A DNA stretch of 64,000 nucleotides from Verrucomicrobiota bacterium (GCA_016871715.1 VHCO01000009.1:1-64000), one strand, 5' to 3'. Positions 1 to 8,573 are shown, numbered from the stretch's first letter. The notes: generated by a model not told the origin, from the sequence alone. Numbers and translations: made by a program.

Positions 1-65
1 TGCTCCGCCGCCGCCTGAATCCACTCCAGGACTGGCGCACTGATCTCGCGTCCACCCACCGTCAC
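1..65 (-). CDS. 5' fragment of a minus-strand ORF running off the window edge
   Basis: From a GTG at 65 (or GTG at 59) the minus strand reads VTVGGREISAPVLEWIQAAA and stays open to the window edge. An in-frame TGA lies just upstream at 69-71. Only about 21 codons are visible. The opening loosely recalls the first helix of DUF4338/DruA-type proteins, which often start with a G-R-x-[IF]-S pattern, but this is a memory-level resemblance over a very short stretch. It may equally be a chance open frame. Extending the contig to the left would settle it. Confidence 0.25.
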   Translation of the reverse strand, partial: MTVGGREISAPVLEWIQAAAE

Positions 66-140
66 GCCTCATACCCTGACGACGCGAATCCCCGTTGTCC
101 AGCCAAAAAGATATGGGCCCTGTTCAGCCCCCAACGGAGC

Positions 141-157
141 GCGGGCGTCTCGCCCGC
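141..157. repeat. Interspersed palindrome, TCT-loop type
   Basis: GCGGGCG-TCT-CGCCCGC is a perfect 7-bp inverted repeat with a 3-nt loop, preceded by GGAGC. It shares arm-plus-TC-rich-loop design with palindromes at 7183, 23071, 24595, 28484, 33778 and 35584. Confidence 0.7.
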
Positions 158-160
158 GAC

Positions 161-188
161 GCGGCGCGCAGAGGACCGTGCACCCTAC
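161..188. repeat. Degenerate half of the long GCGCGCAG palindrome
   Basis: This stretch matches the right arm of the repeat at 24648-24675 (GCGGCGCGCAGAGGAC, then a diverged end, then CCCTAC). It lies right beside the small palindrome at 141-157, so two repeat types sit back to back in the spacer before the first gene. Confidence 0.55.
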
Positions 189-246
189 CGTCGAGCGAGC
201 CTTAATCCATGATCCTGAAGCCTCATCAGGATGTCGCCAAGCGAGA

Positions 247-825
247 CTACAAACCGGTCACCGAATCCCGCGGACCCAAACTTCGGCGTAGGGCAAAACG
301 GTAGCCCGACCCTTCCGGGTGTACCCGGATGTAGTCACGGTGGAGGTTCTGATCGTCCAACTGACGGCGCAGCCGATAAACCAGGTTCGGGAGCGACGAG
401 GGCGCAAAGTCGCCCTCGAACTGCTTCTGCAGATGGGCGACAATCTCGCCTGGCGTCTTCCACCGTACTAAGTCGTCCTCGACGACCCCATCATCCCGCG
501 CCAGAAAATCCAGGAGGGCAGCCAGCTTCGGCGACAACCCCACGCGGAAGTTGTCGATCGTGAACTGTGCCTGCGGCCAGCCGCCCACCTGGGCAAAACC
601 CAAGCGCTCGAATCGCGTCGCCCCCCGCGCCGCCGCCGCCCGCCGCTCGAATTCCCGCTCCGCCCCCGACCGTATCGAGGTCATCGACACCCCCGGGTCG
701 GCCAGGAGCAGTTCCACCTGGTAGGCCAGCCGATCGACCTCACCCGCCAACCGTTCCAGCCTCCGCTTCAGTTGCTCGAGGATCTTTCTCGCACCGTTTT
801 GCATAGCTGTGTGCCAGGCCACCAT
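247..825 (-). CDS. Coiled-coil plus winged-helix DNA-binding protein
   Basis: The product has 192 residues. The first ~45 residues are a likely amphipathic helix or short coiled coil (LEQLKRRLERLAGEVDRL). From about residue 85 to the end the sequence fits the OmpR/PhoB-type winged helix (Trans_reg_C): the recognition-helix region is NLVYRLRRQLDD and the wing is IRVHPEGSGYRFAL. No receiver domain is present, so it is not a normal response regulator. The start at 825 was preferred over longer options because GGAGGT lies 7 nt upstream. The gene is divergent from the caspase-NACHT gene, with 116 bp between starts, so it may regulate that locus or act as a sensor or adaptor. The regulatory link is inferred from position only. 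Confidence 0.75.
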   Translation of the reverse strand: MVAWHTAMQNGARKILEQLKRRLERLAGEVDRLAYQVELLLADPGVSMTSIRSGAEREFERRAAAARGATRFERLGFAQVGGWPQAQFTIDNFRVGLSPKLAALLDFLARDDGVVEDDLVRWKTPGEIVAHLQKQFEGDFAPSSLPNLVYRLRRQLDDQNLHRDYIRVHPEGSGYRFALRRSLGPRDSVTGL

Positions 826-941
826 GGCCCCACCTCCCTGTAGTGTCGCCAACGACCCGATCCCCACGCGCTCACGCCCCTGACCCAGCGACGTAACCCA
901 GTTCGCCCCAAGGAGCCCCGAATCCTCAGCGAGGGGTCGCG
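826..941. promoter_or_regulatory. Divergent intergenic region of the caspase-NACHT locus
   Basis: This 116-bp gap separates the minus-strand winged-helix gene from the plus-strand caspase-NACHT gene and must hold both promoters. No clear -35/-10 pair or operator palindrome was picked out. It holds the two Shine-Dalgarno-like sites that decide the starts: GGAGGT on the minus strand near 832-837 and GAGG at 931-934 on the plus strand. Confidence 0.5.
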
Positions 942-3900
942 ATGCGGCTGGACACTTGCGCGCCTCCCGGAGAACTGAAATCCTCAGCCCGCCTTGGCCA
1001 CGGCCACGGCTTCCGCATGAAACGCACCGCAGGCAGAAAGCAAGGACCCAGTGTCCCGCACCCAGCAACCGCCCCGCCTGGACCGCCCGCACGCCGTTGG
1101 CTGCTGTTGGTGGCCGTAGCCAAGTACGCCGCCGGCAACCACCGACTGCCGCCGCTGCCCGGAGTCGTCGTGGACGTCAACCGGCTCTACGAGGCGATGC
1201 GTCACTTCGGTCATCTGCCGCTCGCCCGCACCATCTGCCTCTACAACCACCAAGCCACCCGCCAGGCCATCCTCGAGGCCCTTAAGCAGATCGCCGCCGA
1301 CACCCTCGAATCGGACCAGGTCATCGTCCACTTCGGCGGCCACGGTGGATGGAAGCTGGGCGGAAATAGCCCCATGTCGGATGGCGCCACGCGTTACGTC
1401 CTGCCCTACGACGCGAACGCAATCGACCCGGAACAAGGCGGCCTCTCGACGCGGGACTTGGCAGAACAGCTCGCCCTGATCCGCGCCTCTGAGCTCGTCG
1501 TGATCTTGGACTGCTGCTACAGTGGTGCCCACACCGGCGGCTTCTGGCGTGACTTGGGCGATTTCCACTCCGAACGACAGAGCCGCCACGTGATGGCCGC
1601 AGGGCAAGCACTCGAATGGGCCGTCGAGTCCGCCGCAGGCAGCCTTTTCACCCAAAGCCTCTGCGACGCCCTGCAAGGCCAGGCCGGCGTCCGAACCTCG
1701 ACAGATGGACTCGTCTCGGCCACCGCCACATTCGAGTATGCCGAGGGCGCGGTCCGTAGCGCCGTCGCCTCCACCGGCCACCTGCAAGTCCCGCGAAACG
1801 CCGCCTGGGGAAGCTCGATCTACCTCACCCGGCCACCCAAGGAACTCCTCGCCGAGCCGGGCACAAACCACCGTTCGGCCCCCGCCGCCCTAGATGCCCT
1901 AGCCGCCCAGCTCCGGCTCTGGTTCGATGCCCTCGGCTACCGGTCCGAACCCCACGTCGCTCAACAAGAAGACGCCTGCCAATGGATTATTAACGTGCCC
2001 CAGCGCCGCGGCTACGATCGCATCCTGGTCCGCGCCATCGCCGGACAAGGCCGCCTGGCCGAGGTCGACGCCCTGCGCGCCGCGGTCCGCACCCACCGCG
2101 TGGATGAAGGTTGGCTGGTGGCGGCCTGCGTCTTGGATCAGACCGTCCGCGATGCCTTGGAGCGCACCGCCAGCGGGATGCTCTATGGCTATACCTTCGA
2201 CGAACTCATCGAGGAACACGCGGACTTGGACGGTTACTTCCGTTGGCTGGACGATCAGGTCAAGGAGATGGACATCGACCGGCTCTACGTCCCCCTCGCC
2301 TGCACCAAGCCGGAGTTCCATCCCGTCTCCGGCGAGCGCGTCGCCGAGACAACCTACGACGCCCGCCACCGCTGGATGGAGGGCTACCTCGATACCTGGC
2401 TCGAACACCCCGGCCGCGAGCACGTCTCCATCCTGGGCGAATTCGGGATGGGAAAGACCTGGTTCGCCCTGCGCTACGCCTGGCTCCTCTCCCAGCGGTA
2501 CCGCGACGCCCGCACTCGACGCCTCCCCCGCCCACGCGTGCCGCTCCTCATCCCCTTGCGCGACTATGCCAAGGCCGTCACCGTCGAATCCCTCTTCTCC
2601 GAGTTCTTCTTCCGCAAACACGAGTTCCGCCTGCCGGGCTACCGCGCCTTCGAGCAACTCAATGCCATCGGGCGATTGCTGCTGATCTTCGACGGGTTCG
2701 ACGAAATGGCCCTTCGCGTGGACCGACAGAAGATGCGGGAGCACTTCCAAGAACTGGCCTCGGTAGCCGTCCCGGGCAGCAAAGTCATCTTGACCAGCCG
2801 CCTCGAGCATTTCTCCGACATCAGCGAAGCCATCGAGGTCCTCAACCGCGGCCCCGTCCAGTTCGACCTGCTCGAACTCGAGCGCTTCGACAACCGCCAA
2901 GTGCGTGAGGCCCTCGCGCGCCAAACCTCGGCAACCGTCGTCGACCAAGTCATGGCCAACGAGGATCTCCTGGACTTCGCCCGCCGGCCCTTGATGATCC
3001 AATATATCCTCGAAGCCCTGCCAGACATCGCCGCCGGGAAACCAGTCGATCTGCCCCGCGTCTACCTCTACGCCCTCCGCCGCGTCATGCAGCGGAATAT
3101 CCTCGAGGAACGCACCTTCACCTCCGAAGCGGACAAATTCTTCTTCTTCTCCGAACTCGCCTGGACCATGCTCCGCAACCGCCAGTTCAAGCTCAACTAC
3201 CGAGATTTCCCCGACCAGGTCAGGCGCATCTTCAAGGACCGAATCCACGAAGCCAAAGACCTCGACCACTGGCGGCATGACCTGCAAAACAGCGGCATCT
3301 TGGTCCACACCGAAGACGGCGATTACACCCCCTCGCACCGGTCCTTGCTCGAGTTCTTCGTCGCCTACCGGTTCGCGGCCTACCTGGGCATCATGGCCCC
3401 AGACTTCGTCGAACCGGCCGCTAACCAATCCCACCTCGACAAGAATCTGCCGCCGCGCCCGTTCACATGGACCGAGTATTTCCAATTCGAAACCGAGCCC
3501 AAGGCCGACCAACGCCCCACCGAGGTCCCCTCCGAAAACGCGCCTATCGCCTACCCGCTGGTGGGGTCCGAAACCACGTCCTACAAGCGCCGCGCCATCG
3601 CCCCCCTGACCACCTTCGCGCGTGACCCGTCCGAACGCCTCCCGGACCTCGAGATCGTCCACGGAAACAGCATCGCCTTGGTCTTCGCCGCCGGGATGGT
3701 GTCGCCCGAACCCGAGAGCGTGCAGCAACTGGTCGACCTGGCCCTGGACCAGACCGGCACCGTGGCCTGGACGGCCCAGTCCTTTCTCCCCTATCTCAAG
3801 CACCACAAACAGGCCGAGGCCCTGGCGCGCGGCATGGTCTCTCGCAGCGCCCAGCAATGCCTCCGCTCAGGCGTGGCCTGGGTGCTCGGGGAACTTGGCC

Positions 3901-4697
3901 TGCCCCTCCCGGAGGTCGTCGAGGCCTTGAGGCGGACCATCCGCAGTTTCGCCCTCGGCGCCAAGGACTCCTCTGCGGACTCCTGGTGGGAGGCCGCCTT
4001 CGCCCTCGAAAAGCTGGATCGACTCCCGCCTGAAACCGCCCCGAAGGCTCCCCCACGCCGCCCTGCAAAATCCACCACCCCCAAGCCCGACTCGCATACC
4101 CAGCCGCACCCAGGCCAACGGTGCATCGCCTTGTTGGTTCAGCACCTCCCTCCCCGCCCCAAGGCTGACGCCCTGCGACGCCGTTGGGCTGCCTGCCTCC
4201 GCCCCTCGGCCAAGTCCAGCCTCCGCGTCGACGCGGACGACATGGTCCGGTTCGTGCAACACGCACACGATCCCTCGATGCTGGCCCTCTTCCGCAAGGC
4301 TCTGGACCGCATCGACTTTGCGACCGACATTCAACAACGGCGGGTCTATCGCATGGTCTGGCTCTGTGGCCACCTCGGGGCGCGCCTCGAGTTCACCCAG
4401 GCGTGTCTGCAACGTGTGCTCGCCGCAACCCGGCACCCCCGGGCCTCCGTCCGCAACTGCGCCGTCGAAGCCCTGGGCAAACTCGGCCAACCTTCGGCCG
4501 AGGTCATCCGAGCCCTCGAACGCGGTCTGGAGGATTCCTATTACCGAACCCGTTTCCATGCCGCCTGGGCCCTGGCGGAGTTGGGCGCCACCTCGGCTCT
4601 CCCCAAGCTCTCGGCCGCTCTCCGGCTCGAACCGGTGCTCGATGTCGGTCGCGAGTTCATGCGAGCCAGGGACAAGCTCGCTGCGCTAGACCGCTAG
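942..4697 (+). CDS. Caspase-like peptidase / REase-like / NACHT NTPase / HEAT repeat protein
   Basis: This 1251-residue protein has the layout of a STAND-type immune sensor. Residues ~52-300 are a caspase-like C14 peptidase: the catalytic His is in HFGGHGG (H134) and the Cys in DCCYSG (C192). Residues ~315-425 resemble the Mrr-like nuclease fold seen before some bacterial NACHT domains, but the usual E-x-K is replaced by LVRAIAG, so it is probably inactive. A NACHT NTPase follows, with Walker A GEFGMGKT (residues 499-506) and Walker B LLLIFDGFDE (579-588). The C-terminal ~250 residues are helical HEAT-like repeats (AVEALGKLG, AAWALAELG). Known relatives act in antiviral abortive infection, where target sensing unleashes the protease; that role here is inferred. 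ATG 942 has GAGG 7 nt upstream, whereas ATG 1017 has no such site. Confidence 0.88.
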   Translation: MRLDTCAPPGELKSSARLGHGHGFRMKRTAGRKQGPSVPHPATAPPGPPARRWLLLVAVAKYAAGNHRLPPLPGVVVDVNRLYEAMRHFGHLPLARTICLYNHQATRQAILEALKQIAADTLESDQVIVHFGGHGGWKLGGNSPMSDGATRYVLPYDANAIDPEQGGLSTRDLAEQLALIRASELVVILDCCYSGAHTGGFWRDLGDFHSERQSRHVMAAGQALEWAVESAAGSLFTQSLCDALQGQAGVRTSTDGLVSATATFEYAEGAVRSAVASTGHLQVPRNAAWGSSIYLTRPPKELLAEPGTNHRSAPAALDALAAQLRLWFDALGYRSEPHVAQQEDACQWIINVPQRRGYDRILVRAIAGQGRLAEVDALRAAVRTHRVDEGWLVAACVLDQTVRDALERTASGMLYGYTFDELIEEHADLDGYFRWLDDQVKEMDIDRLYVPLACTKPEFHPVSGERVAETTYDARHRWMEGYLDTWLEHPGREHVSILGEFGMGKTWFALRYAWLLSQRYRDARTRRLPRPRVPLLIPLRDYAKAVTVESLFSEFFFRKHEFRLPGYRAFEQLNAIGRLLLIFDGFDEMALRVDRQKMREHFQELASVAVPGSKVILTSRLEHFSDISEAIEVLNRGPVQFDLLELERFDNRQVREALARQTSATVVDQVMANEDLLDFARRPLMIQYILEALPDIAAGKPVDLPRVYLYALRRVMQRNILEERTFTSEADKFFFFSELAWTMLRNRQFKLNYRDFPDQVRRIFKDRIHEAKDLDHWRHDLQNSGILVHTEDGDYTPSHRSLLEFFVAYRFAAYLGIMAPDFVEPAANQSHLDKNLPPRPFTWTEYFQFETEPKADQRPTEVPSENAPIAYPLVGSETTSYKRRAIAPLTTFARDPSERLPDLEIVHGNSIALVFAAGMVSPEPESVQQLVDLALDQTGTVAWTAQSFLPYLKHHKQAEALARGMVSRSAQQCLRSGVAWVLGELGLPLPEVVEALRRTIRSFALGAKDSSADSWWEAAFALEKLDRLPPETAPKAPPRRPAKSTTPKPDSHTQPHPGQRCIALLVQHLPPRPKADALRRRWAACLRPSAKSSLRVDADDMVRFVQHAHDPSMLALFRKALDRIDFATDIQQRRVYRMVWLCGHLGARLEFTQACLQRVLAATRHPRASVRNCAVEALGKLGQPSAEVIRALERGLEDSYYRTRFHAAWALAELGATSALPKLSAALRLEPVLDVGREFMRARDKLAALDR

Positions 4698-4752
4698 CCC
4701 CGAGCCCCAACCCCGCAGCCCAATCACCCTGTGGGCACCTCGTCTCAATGCG

Positions 4753-4769
4753 TGTCAATGACTAGATAC
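4753..4769 (+). repeat. 22-nt TGTCAAY element, partial copy
   Basis: TGTCAATGACTAGATAC matches the start of the 22-nt element seen at 8756-8777 and elsewhere. It lies in the 105-bp gap between the NACHT gene and the next ORF. Confidence 0.45.
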
Positions 4770-4802
4770 ATGAACGTTTAGGCTCAGTCCGAGGGCGAGA
4801 AC

Positions 4803-6374
4803 ATGACGCAGCGGGAATTGCGGGAACTCGAGGAACTCGTCAAGGGCTTCTTGAGCGGCTTGCGGAAACAGGCGCTCAAGGCCGACCACACGGTCCATCG
4901 CTGGCAACATACCCTGCTGGACGAAAACCTGTTCGCAAGCACGATGGGCGCGGTGGAGGGAGCAACCGGCAAGCGTGGAGAAACCAAGCTGGATGTGGAG
5001 GAACGGGCCGTGGCCATGAGCTTGATCCTGCTGGGGCACTCGGTGGCTGCCCTCGGCGCGGACGCCTGGGCCAACCCGTTGCGCACCGCTCCGCTGAGCC
5101 CGATGATGGTCGCCGAACTCAGGGCGGGTTTGCGGAGGCACATCGTCTCAGCGAACCTTCGTCGACGCTGTCTGCCGCAGGGGGTGGTGGCCTGCCTGCT
5201 CGGCTGGCGCCATAGCAAGTGGGAGAGGGTGCCGGACGACTGGCGGCAAGCAGCACGGCACCTCGTCGAGTTTGTGGTCCGCACGGTCATGCGCGCTCGC
5301 ATCCAGTGGCTGCAGCAATTGGATTGCCACCTGCAGAAGTTCAACGAACACCCGACCTTGATCGGGCAACACCGCGACATCGTCGGCGAGGATCGTGTCG
5401 CCCGCCGAGTTCTCTCTCACCTCTTGGACGAACCGCCGTGCCAGCATTGGGTTCTAAGCTCTGGCATACCATCCGCCCCCCAGATCGAGCGCCGCATCGC
5501 TTGCAAGACCAACTCGATCGAGGCGGAAATCGCCGAGGTTGAATTCGTCCTGGGCCAGGCTCGAAGGGCGGGGGACGAGGCAGCAACCCAAGACCTCGCC
5601 CAGACACTCGGCCGGCTTCAGGGCCAGTTGCAGCGGGGCAATTACCTGGCGAACGCCGAGCGTGCCTTTCTCACCTGCCGCCGAACTCACACGATCCAAG
5701 GCTGGGATCCTCAGGAGCTTGCTGAAGCCGCACCGGCGGCGCGGGGGCCGACCGAGGAGGATCCGGTCGATGAGGAACGGCCGGCCGATCTATGGGGGTT
5801 CATCGCCCGAGCCGTCTCAGGCATGGCGAGCCCGTTCAAGTTCGTCGTCAGCGCAGCCTGCACGGCGCATACGGAGCCAGAGAACCGGAACCGGATTTTT
5901 GGCCATTGGGAGCAGTACGCCCAACCGTTCGCCGGGTCCCTGTTCTTTCATGCCCTGAACGCGGCGCGGGACACGCTGCGCTGGGCGAATGCCGTGCATT
6001 GGCAGTGCCCGGAGACGCTGTGCCGGCGCTGGTGCACCGATGCGTGCCGCCGACCGCCCTCCGACTTGGCGTGTGGGTTCGCGTCCAGGCCTGAGGAGAA
6101 GACCATCCTCAAGCCCAGATTCGTGCGCACGGATTACATCGGCTCGACTCCGCGGCCCCTGGCCACCGTGAAGGTGTGGGTCTGCCATACGACCCACGAG
6201 GTCTCCGCGCCGCGCGCGGGCCCGCGGTTGGGCGAACCGCCGCAGATGGACCTGAAGCGGGCGCGAGTGGTCTACGCCTTGCGGCACGGGGTGTGTCCGT
6301 GGTGTCGAAAGCCCCACAGCCGGCGCCCAGCCAAAGCGCTCGTTGTGCGCGATCATATGGCCAGTATCACTTGA
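4803..6374 (+). CDS. Unassigned protein of the NACHT locus, Cys-rich C-terminus
   Basis: I do not recognise this 523-residue protein. Residues 1-300 look mostly helical, with charged heptad-like stretches (RELRELEELVKGFL; EIAEVEFVLGQARRAGDEAA). An acidic linker (PTEEDPVDEERP) lies near 316-327. The C-terminal ~125 residues carry spaced cysteines, C402, C407, C411 and C415, then C424, C461 and a final CPWC pair at 498-501 next to histidines, which suggests one or more zinc-binding ribbons. ATG 4803 is preceded by a GAGGGCGAG purine stretch. The gene follows the caspase-NACHT gene on the same strand after 105 bp and ends 6 bp before the next ORF, so those two are probably co-translated. It is a candidate partner or sensor of the NACHT system, by position only. 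Confidence 0.7.
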   Translation: MTQRELRELEELVKGFLSGLRKQALKADHTVHRWQHTLLDENLFASTMGAVEGATGKRGETKLDVEERAVAMSLILLGHSVAALGADAWANPLRTAPLSPMMVAELRAGLRRHIVSANLRRRCLPQGVVACLLGWRHSKWERVPDDWRQAARHLVEFVVRTVMRARIQWLQQLDCHLQKFNEHPTLIGQHRDIVGEDRVARRVLSHLLDEPPCQHWVLSSGIPSAPQIERRIACKTNSIEAEIAEVEFVLGQARRAGDEAATQDLAQTLGRLQGQLQRGNYLANAERAFLTCRRTHTIQGWDPQELAEAAPAARGPTEEDPVDEERPADLWGFIARAVSGMASPFKFVVSAACTAHTEPENRNRIFGHWEQYAQPFAGSLFFHALNAARDTLRWANAVHWQCPETLCRRWCTDACRRPPSDLACGFASRPEEKTILKPRFVRTDYIGSTPRPLATVKVWVCHTTHEVSAPRAGPRLGEPPQMDLKRARVVYALRHGVCPWCRKPHSRRPAKALVVRDHMASIT

Positions 6375-6380
6375 GTCGCG

Positions 6381-7142
6381 ATGCCCCAGGACAACGACCA
6401 TTGGACTGAGTTCGAGCTCGAGTTTGACCTCGAGACGGACGCGACCGCGCCCATGCCGGGCGACGCAGAACCCGCGCCACCCGAAGGACCCGAGGGCCTC
6501 AATGACCACTCGGCCGAGGAAGAGGAAGAGCCCGAGACAGCCGCCAAGGATTTCGAGACCTCCTGGGAGGCGTTCTTGGCGTCCCTGCCCCCCCCTACCC
6601 GGGCCATCCTCGATCTTTACCAAGCGCACCCAGCCGACTTCGGCTGGATGATCGGGCGCGACGGCCAGGGGCGGCTTTCCCAACTAGAACTTGACTTGGC
6701 GAAGCCTTCCGATTGGCGCCGGGTCTTCCAAGCGCTCCCAAGGTCGCGAGGGGCGAAAGGCCGAGGCCGGGGACCAGGGCTGGTTTGGCCCAACGCCGCG
6801 GCCCTCGCGGCGGACTGGCGGCAGCGAGGACCGGATTTCTGGCGGCTCGTCAACGTGGACCTACCGAATCTGCGGGATGCGGCGCCTGTGCTGGCCCAGC
6901 ACTTCGGTGAGTTGCGGCACGCGGGGAAGATCGCGCAAGCCACCCTGGCAACGGCAGAACTCCTCTGCGCCCGGCCCTTGGCCTATTGGTGGCTAGTGTT
7001 TGGCCCGGCGGTCGAGGACTGGGACGGTCTGTTCGCGACCCTACAAAGCCAGAGCATAGGTTTCGCCGCCACCGCCACTGTGGTTGCCCTCCGCGAAACG
7101 TGGAACCTGGAGGGGCGCCCAGTGGCGTTGGCTTCGGTTTAG
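6381..7142 (+). CDS. Unassigned protein with acidic N-terminus, NACHT locus
   Basis: This is a 253-residue protein of no recognised family. Residues 1-60 are strongly acidic and probably disordered, with runs of Glu/Asp such as EEEEEPE near residue 48. The rest looks folded and tryptophan-rich (DWRRVF, DFWRLVNVDL, AYWWLVFGP, WDGLF). It starts 6 bp after the upstream Cys-rich gene, so the two form a tight pair. A short acidic protein in a conflict locus could be an adaptor or a mask for a nucleic-acid-binding partner, but nothing in the sequence proves this. No signal peptide or membrane segment is visible. Confidence 0.65.
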   Translation: MPQDNDHWTEFELEFDLETDATAPMPGDAEPAPPEGPEGLNDHSAEEEEEPETAAKDFETSWEAFLASLPPPTRAILDLYQAHPADFGWMIGRDGQGRLSQLELDLAKPSDWRRVFQALPRSRGAKGRGRGPGLVWPNAAALAADWRQRGPDFWRLVNVDLPNLRDAAPVLAQHFGELRHAGKIAQATLATAELLCARPLAYWWLVFGPAVEDWDGLFATLQSQSIGFAATATVVALRETWNLEGRPVALASV

Positions 7143-7174
7143 GCATGAGTCACTACGATGAACGACAGTCGGCA

Positions 7175-7206
7175 GTAGGAGCGGGCGCGCAGTCCGCTGC
7201 GCGCCC
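7175..7206. repeat. GCGCGCAG palindrome, single hairpin copy
   Basis: GTAGGAGC is followed by GGGCGCGCAG-TCCG-CTGCGCGCCC, a perfect 10-bp inverted repeat with a 4-nt loop. It is the left arm of the larger elements at 24595 and 28484. The right arm is missing or badly decayed. Confidence 0.65.
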
Positions 7207-7322
7207 CCGCTTCCGCTGTCCGCAGGGATTTGCCGCGTGCCTTACCTGCAAGCTGTTGTCAATCCGCCGCGCTCATCAGCCACCAGGCGGATGAGCATGC
7301 AAGCCTTGTCAATCCCTTGGGT

Positions 7323-8573
7323 ATGAGACTTCTCGAAGGCCAAGTCTGCACAAGAGAACACCTGGTCGCAGACCTGGCGCCAAAACTGCTCCCATTAGTC
7401 TTCCGCGCGTCGGACGGCGCCACCTGCTGCGGACGCTTGGCCACCCTGCAGATCTACCCGGCCACACCCACCGGCGAAGAGCCTTTGCTGGGCCGCCTCG
7501 TCGACCGTGCCCTGGCCCCGGACGCAGACCCACACGCCGCCATCGCGTCCAAGCCTGGCCGACTGGCGTTGCAGTTGCTGCCGCATGGGGGCGGGCCCCC
7601 GGCCGACCCCACCCGCCGGATCCGCGCGCGCCGGACACTGGCCCGTGTGTTGGCCGATCCTCGAACCGGTCCACGCGAGCACGACGAGGCCGTGGCTGCC
7701 CTCGCCCAGTTGAACCTGCCCCGGATTCCGCGGCGCATCGTCACCGGCCTAACCTTCCTCCTCGGCGTCAGCGAAGGCGACCCACGCCAAATCCGGGTTG
7801 CCACCCTGGACGACACCGGTCACACCTCGGTACCCGGCTTTCGGCCCGAGTCCCGGTGCTGGGTGCGGCTCCGCCACGGGCGGGACTTAGCGCACGAGAT
7901 CGCCCACAGCTTGCGTCCTGTGCGGCTCGATCCTGGTCAACCCCTGCGGTTGCTCTCCGAGAGGAGCGATTGGGAACTCAGCTTCCAGCCCCAACCCGGC
8001 GAACTCGGCACCCACGACCTCCGCGCAGCGCTGAAGGCCGACGCCGCGTTGGCCTTTCCACCCGAGTCGGTTGCGATCGTCGCCACGCCTGAGAACCGTG
8101 GAGATCCAGAGGGCTATTACCTCGCAGCACTTGACGCGAGCGGTTCAGGGCTCTTGGCGGAACTGCCGGCCGGCTCCTATCGTCTGTTCCTCGCCTGGGC
8201 GCCTAAGATCGCTCTTGGCGACGAACCCGAACCCCGGTCGGTCGCCACGGCCCACGTCTGGGCGCTGCGGACCGGGGGCCGTCTGACGCTCCGCACCGCT
8301 GATCCCGCTTTGGAAAACAGCCGTTGCGTCCTAGTCCAAGGGCAACCGCATCACGGCGTGGTTCGCCTCCTCGCTGAGGCTGTGTTGACTCGGCAACCCG
8401 ACCTGGGTGACCAGCCAGGCCAAGCTCAGGCCCACCTCTCCCTGGCCCCCGCCTCGCCCTCGACCGGGCCTCAAACCCGTAGAAGACGGGGAGGGCTGGT
8501 CCTCACCCAGGGCACGGTGGCCTCCAAATCGGCCCTGCCTGTTCCGCGGGCCTTCTGTCTGGTCTTGCTGTAG
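7323..8573 (+). CDS. Unassigned protein of the NACHT locus with an HExxH motif
   Basis: No family was recognised for this 416-residue protein. The frame is open upstream to at least 7230 (TTG), so the start is uncertain; ATG 7323 was chosen although it has no convincing ribosome-binding site. The middle carries RDLAHEIAHSL at 191-195, which fits the zincin HExxH pattern, but no third zinc ligand is obvious and the motif may be fortuitous. Beta-rich stretches follow (WELSFQPQP, SYRLFLAWAPK). The C-terminal ~50 residues are Pro/Ser/Arg-rich. The gene follows its neighbour by 180 bp that contain a palindromic repeat, so it may be outside the operon. Confidence 0.6.
   Translation: MRLLEGQVCTREHLVADLAPKLLPLVFRASDGATCCGRLATLQIYPATPTGEEPLLGRLVDRALAPDADPHAAIASKPGRLALQLLPHGGGPPADPTRRIRARRTLARVLADPRTGPREHDEAVAALAQLNLPRIPRRIVTGLTFLLGVSEGDPRQIRVATLDDTGHTSVPGFRPESRCWVRLRHGRDLAHEIAHSLRPVRLDPGQPLRLLSERSDWELSFQPQPGELGTHDLRAALKADAALAFPPESVAIVATPENRGDPEGYYLAALDASGSGLLAELPAGSYRLFLAWAPKIALGDEPEPRSVATAHVWALRTGGRLTLRTADPALENSRCVLVQGQPHHGVVRLLAEAVLTRQPDLGDQPGQAQAHLSLAPASPSTGPQTRRRRGGLVLTQGTVASKSALPVPRAFCLVLL

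Noticed and set aside
1899-3857. Very long open frame of ~650 codons on the minus strand inside the caspase-NACHT gene
   Set aside because: High-GC codon use leaves antisense frames open. The translation is Gly/Asp/Glu/Val-rich and shows no domain, while the plus strand has clear motifs.
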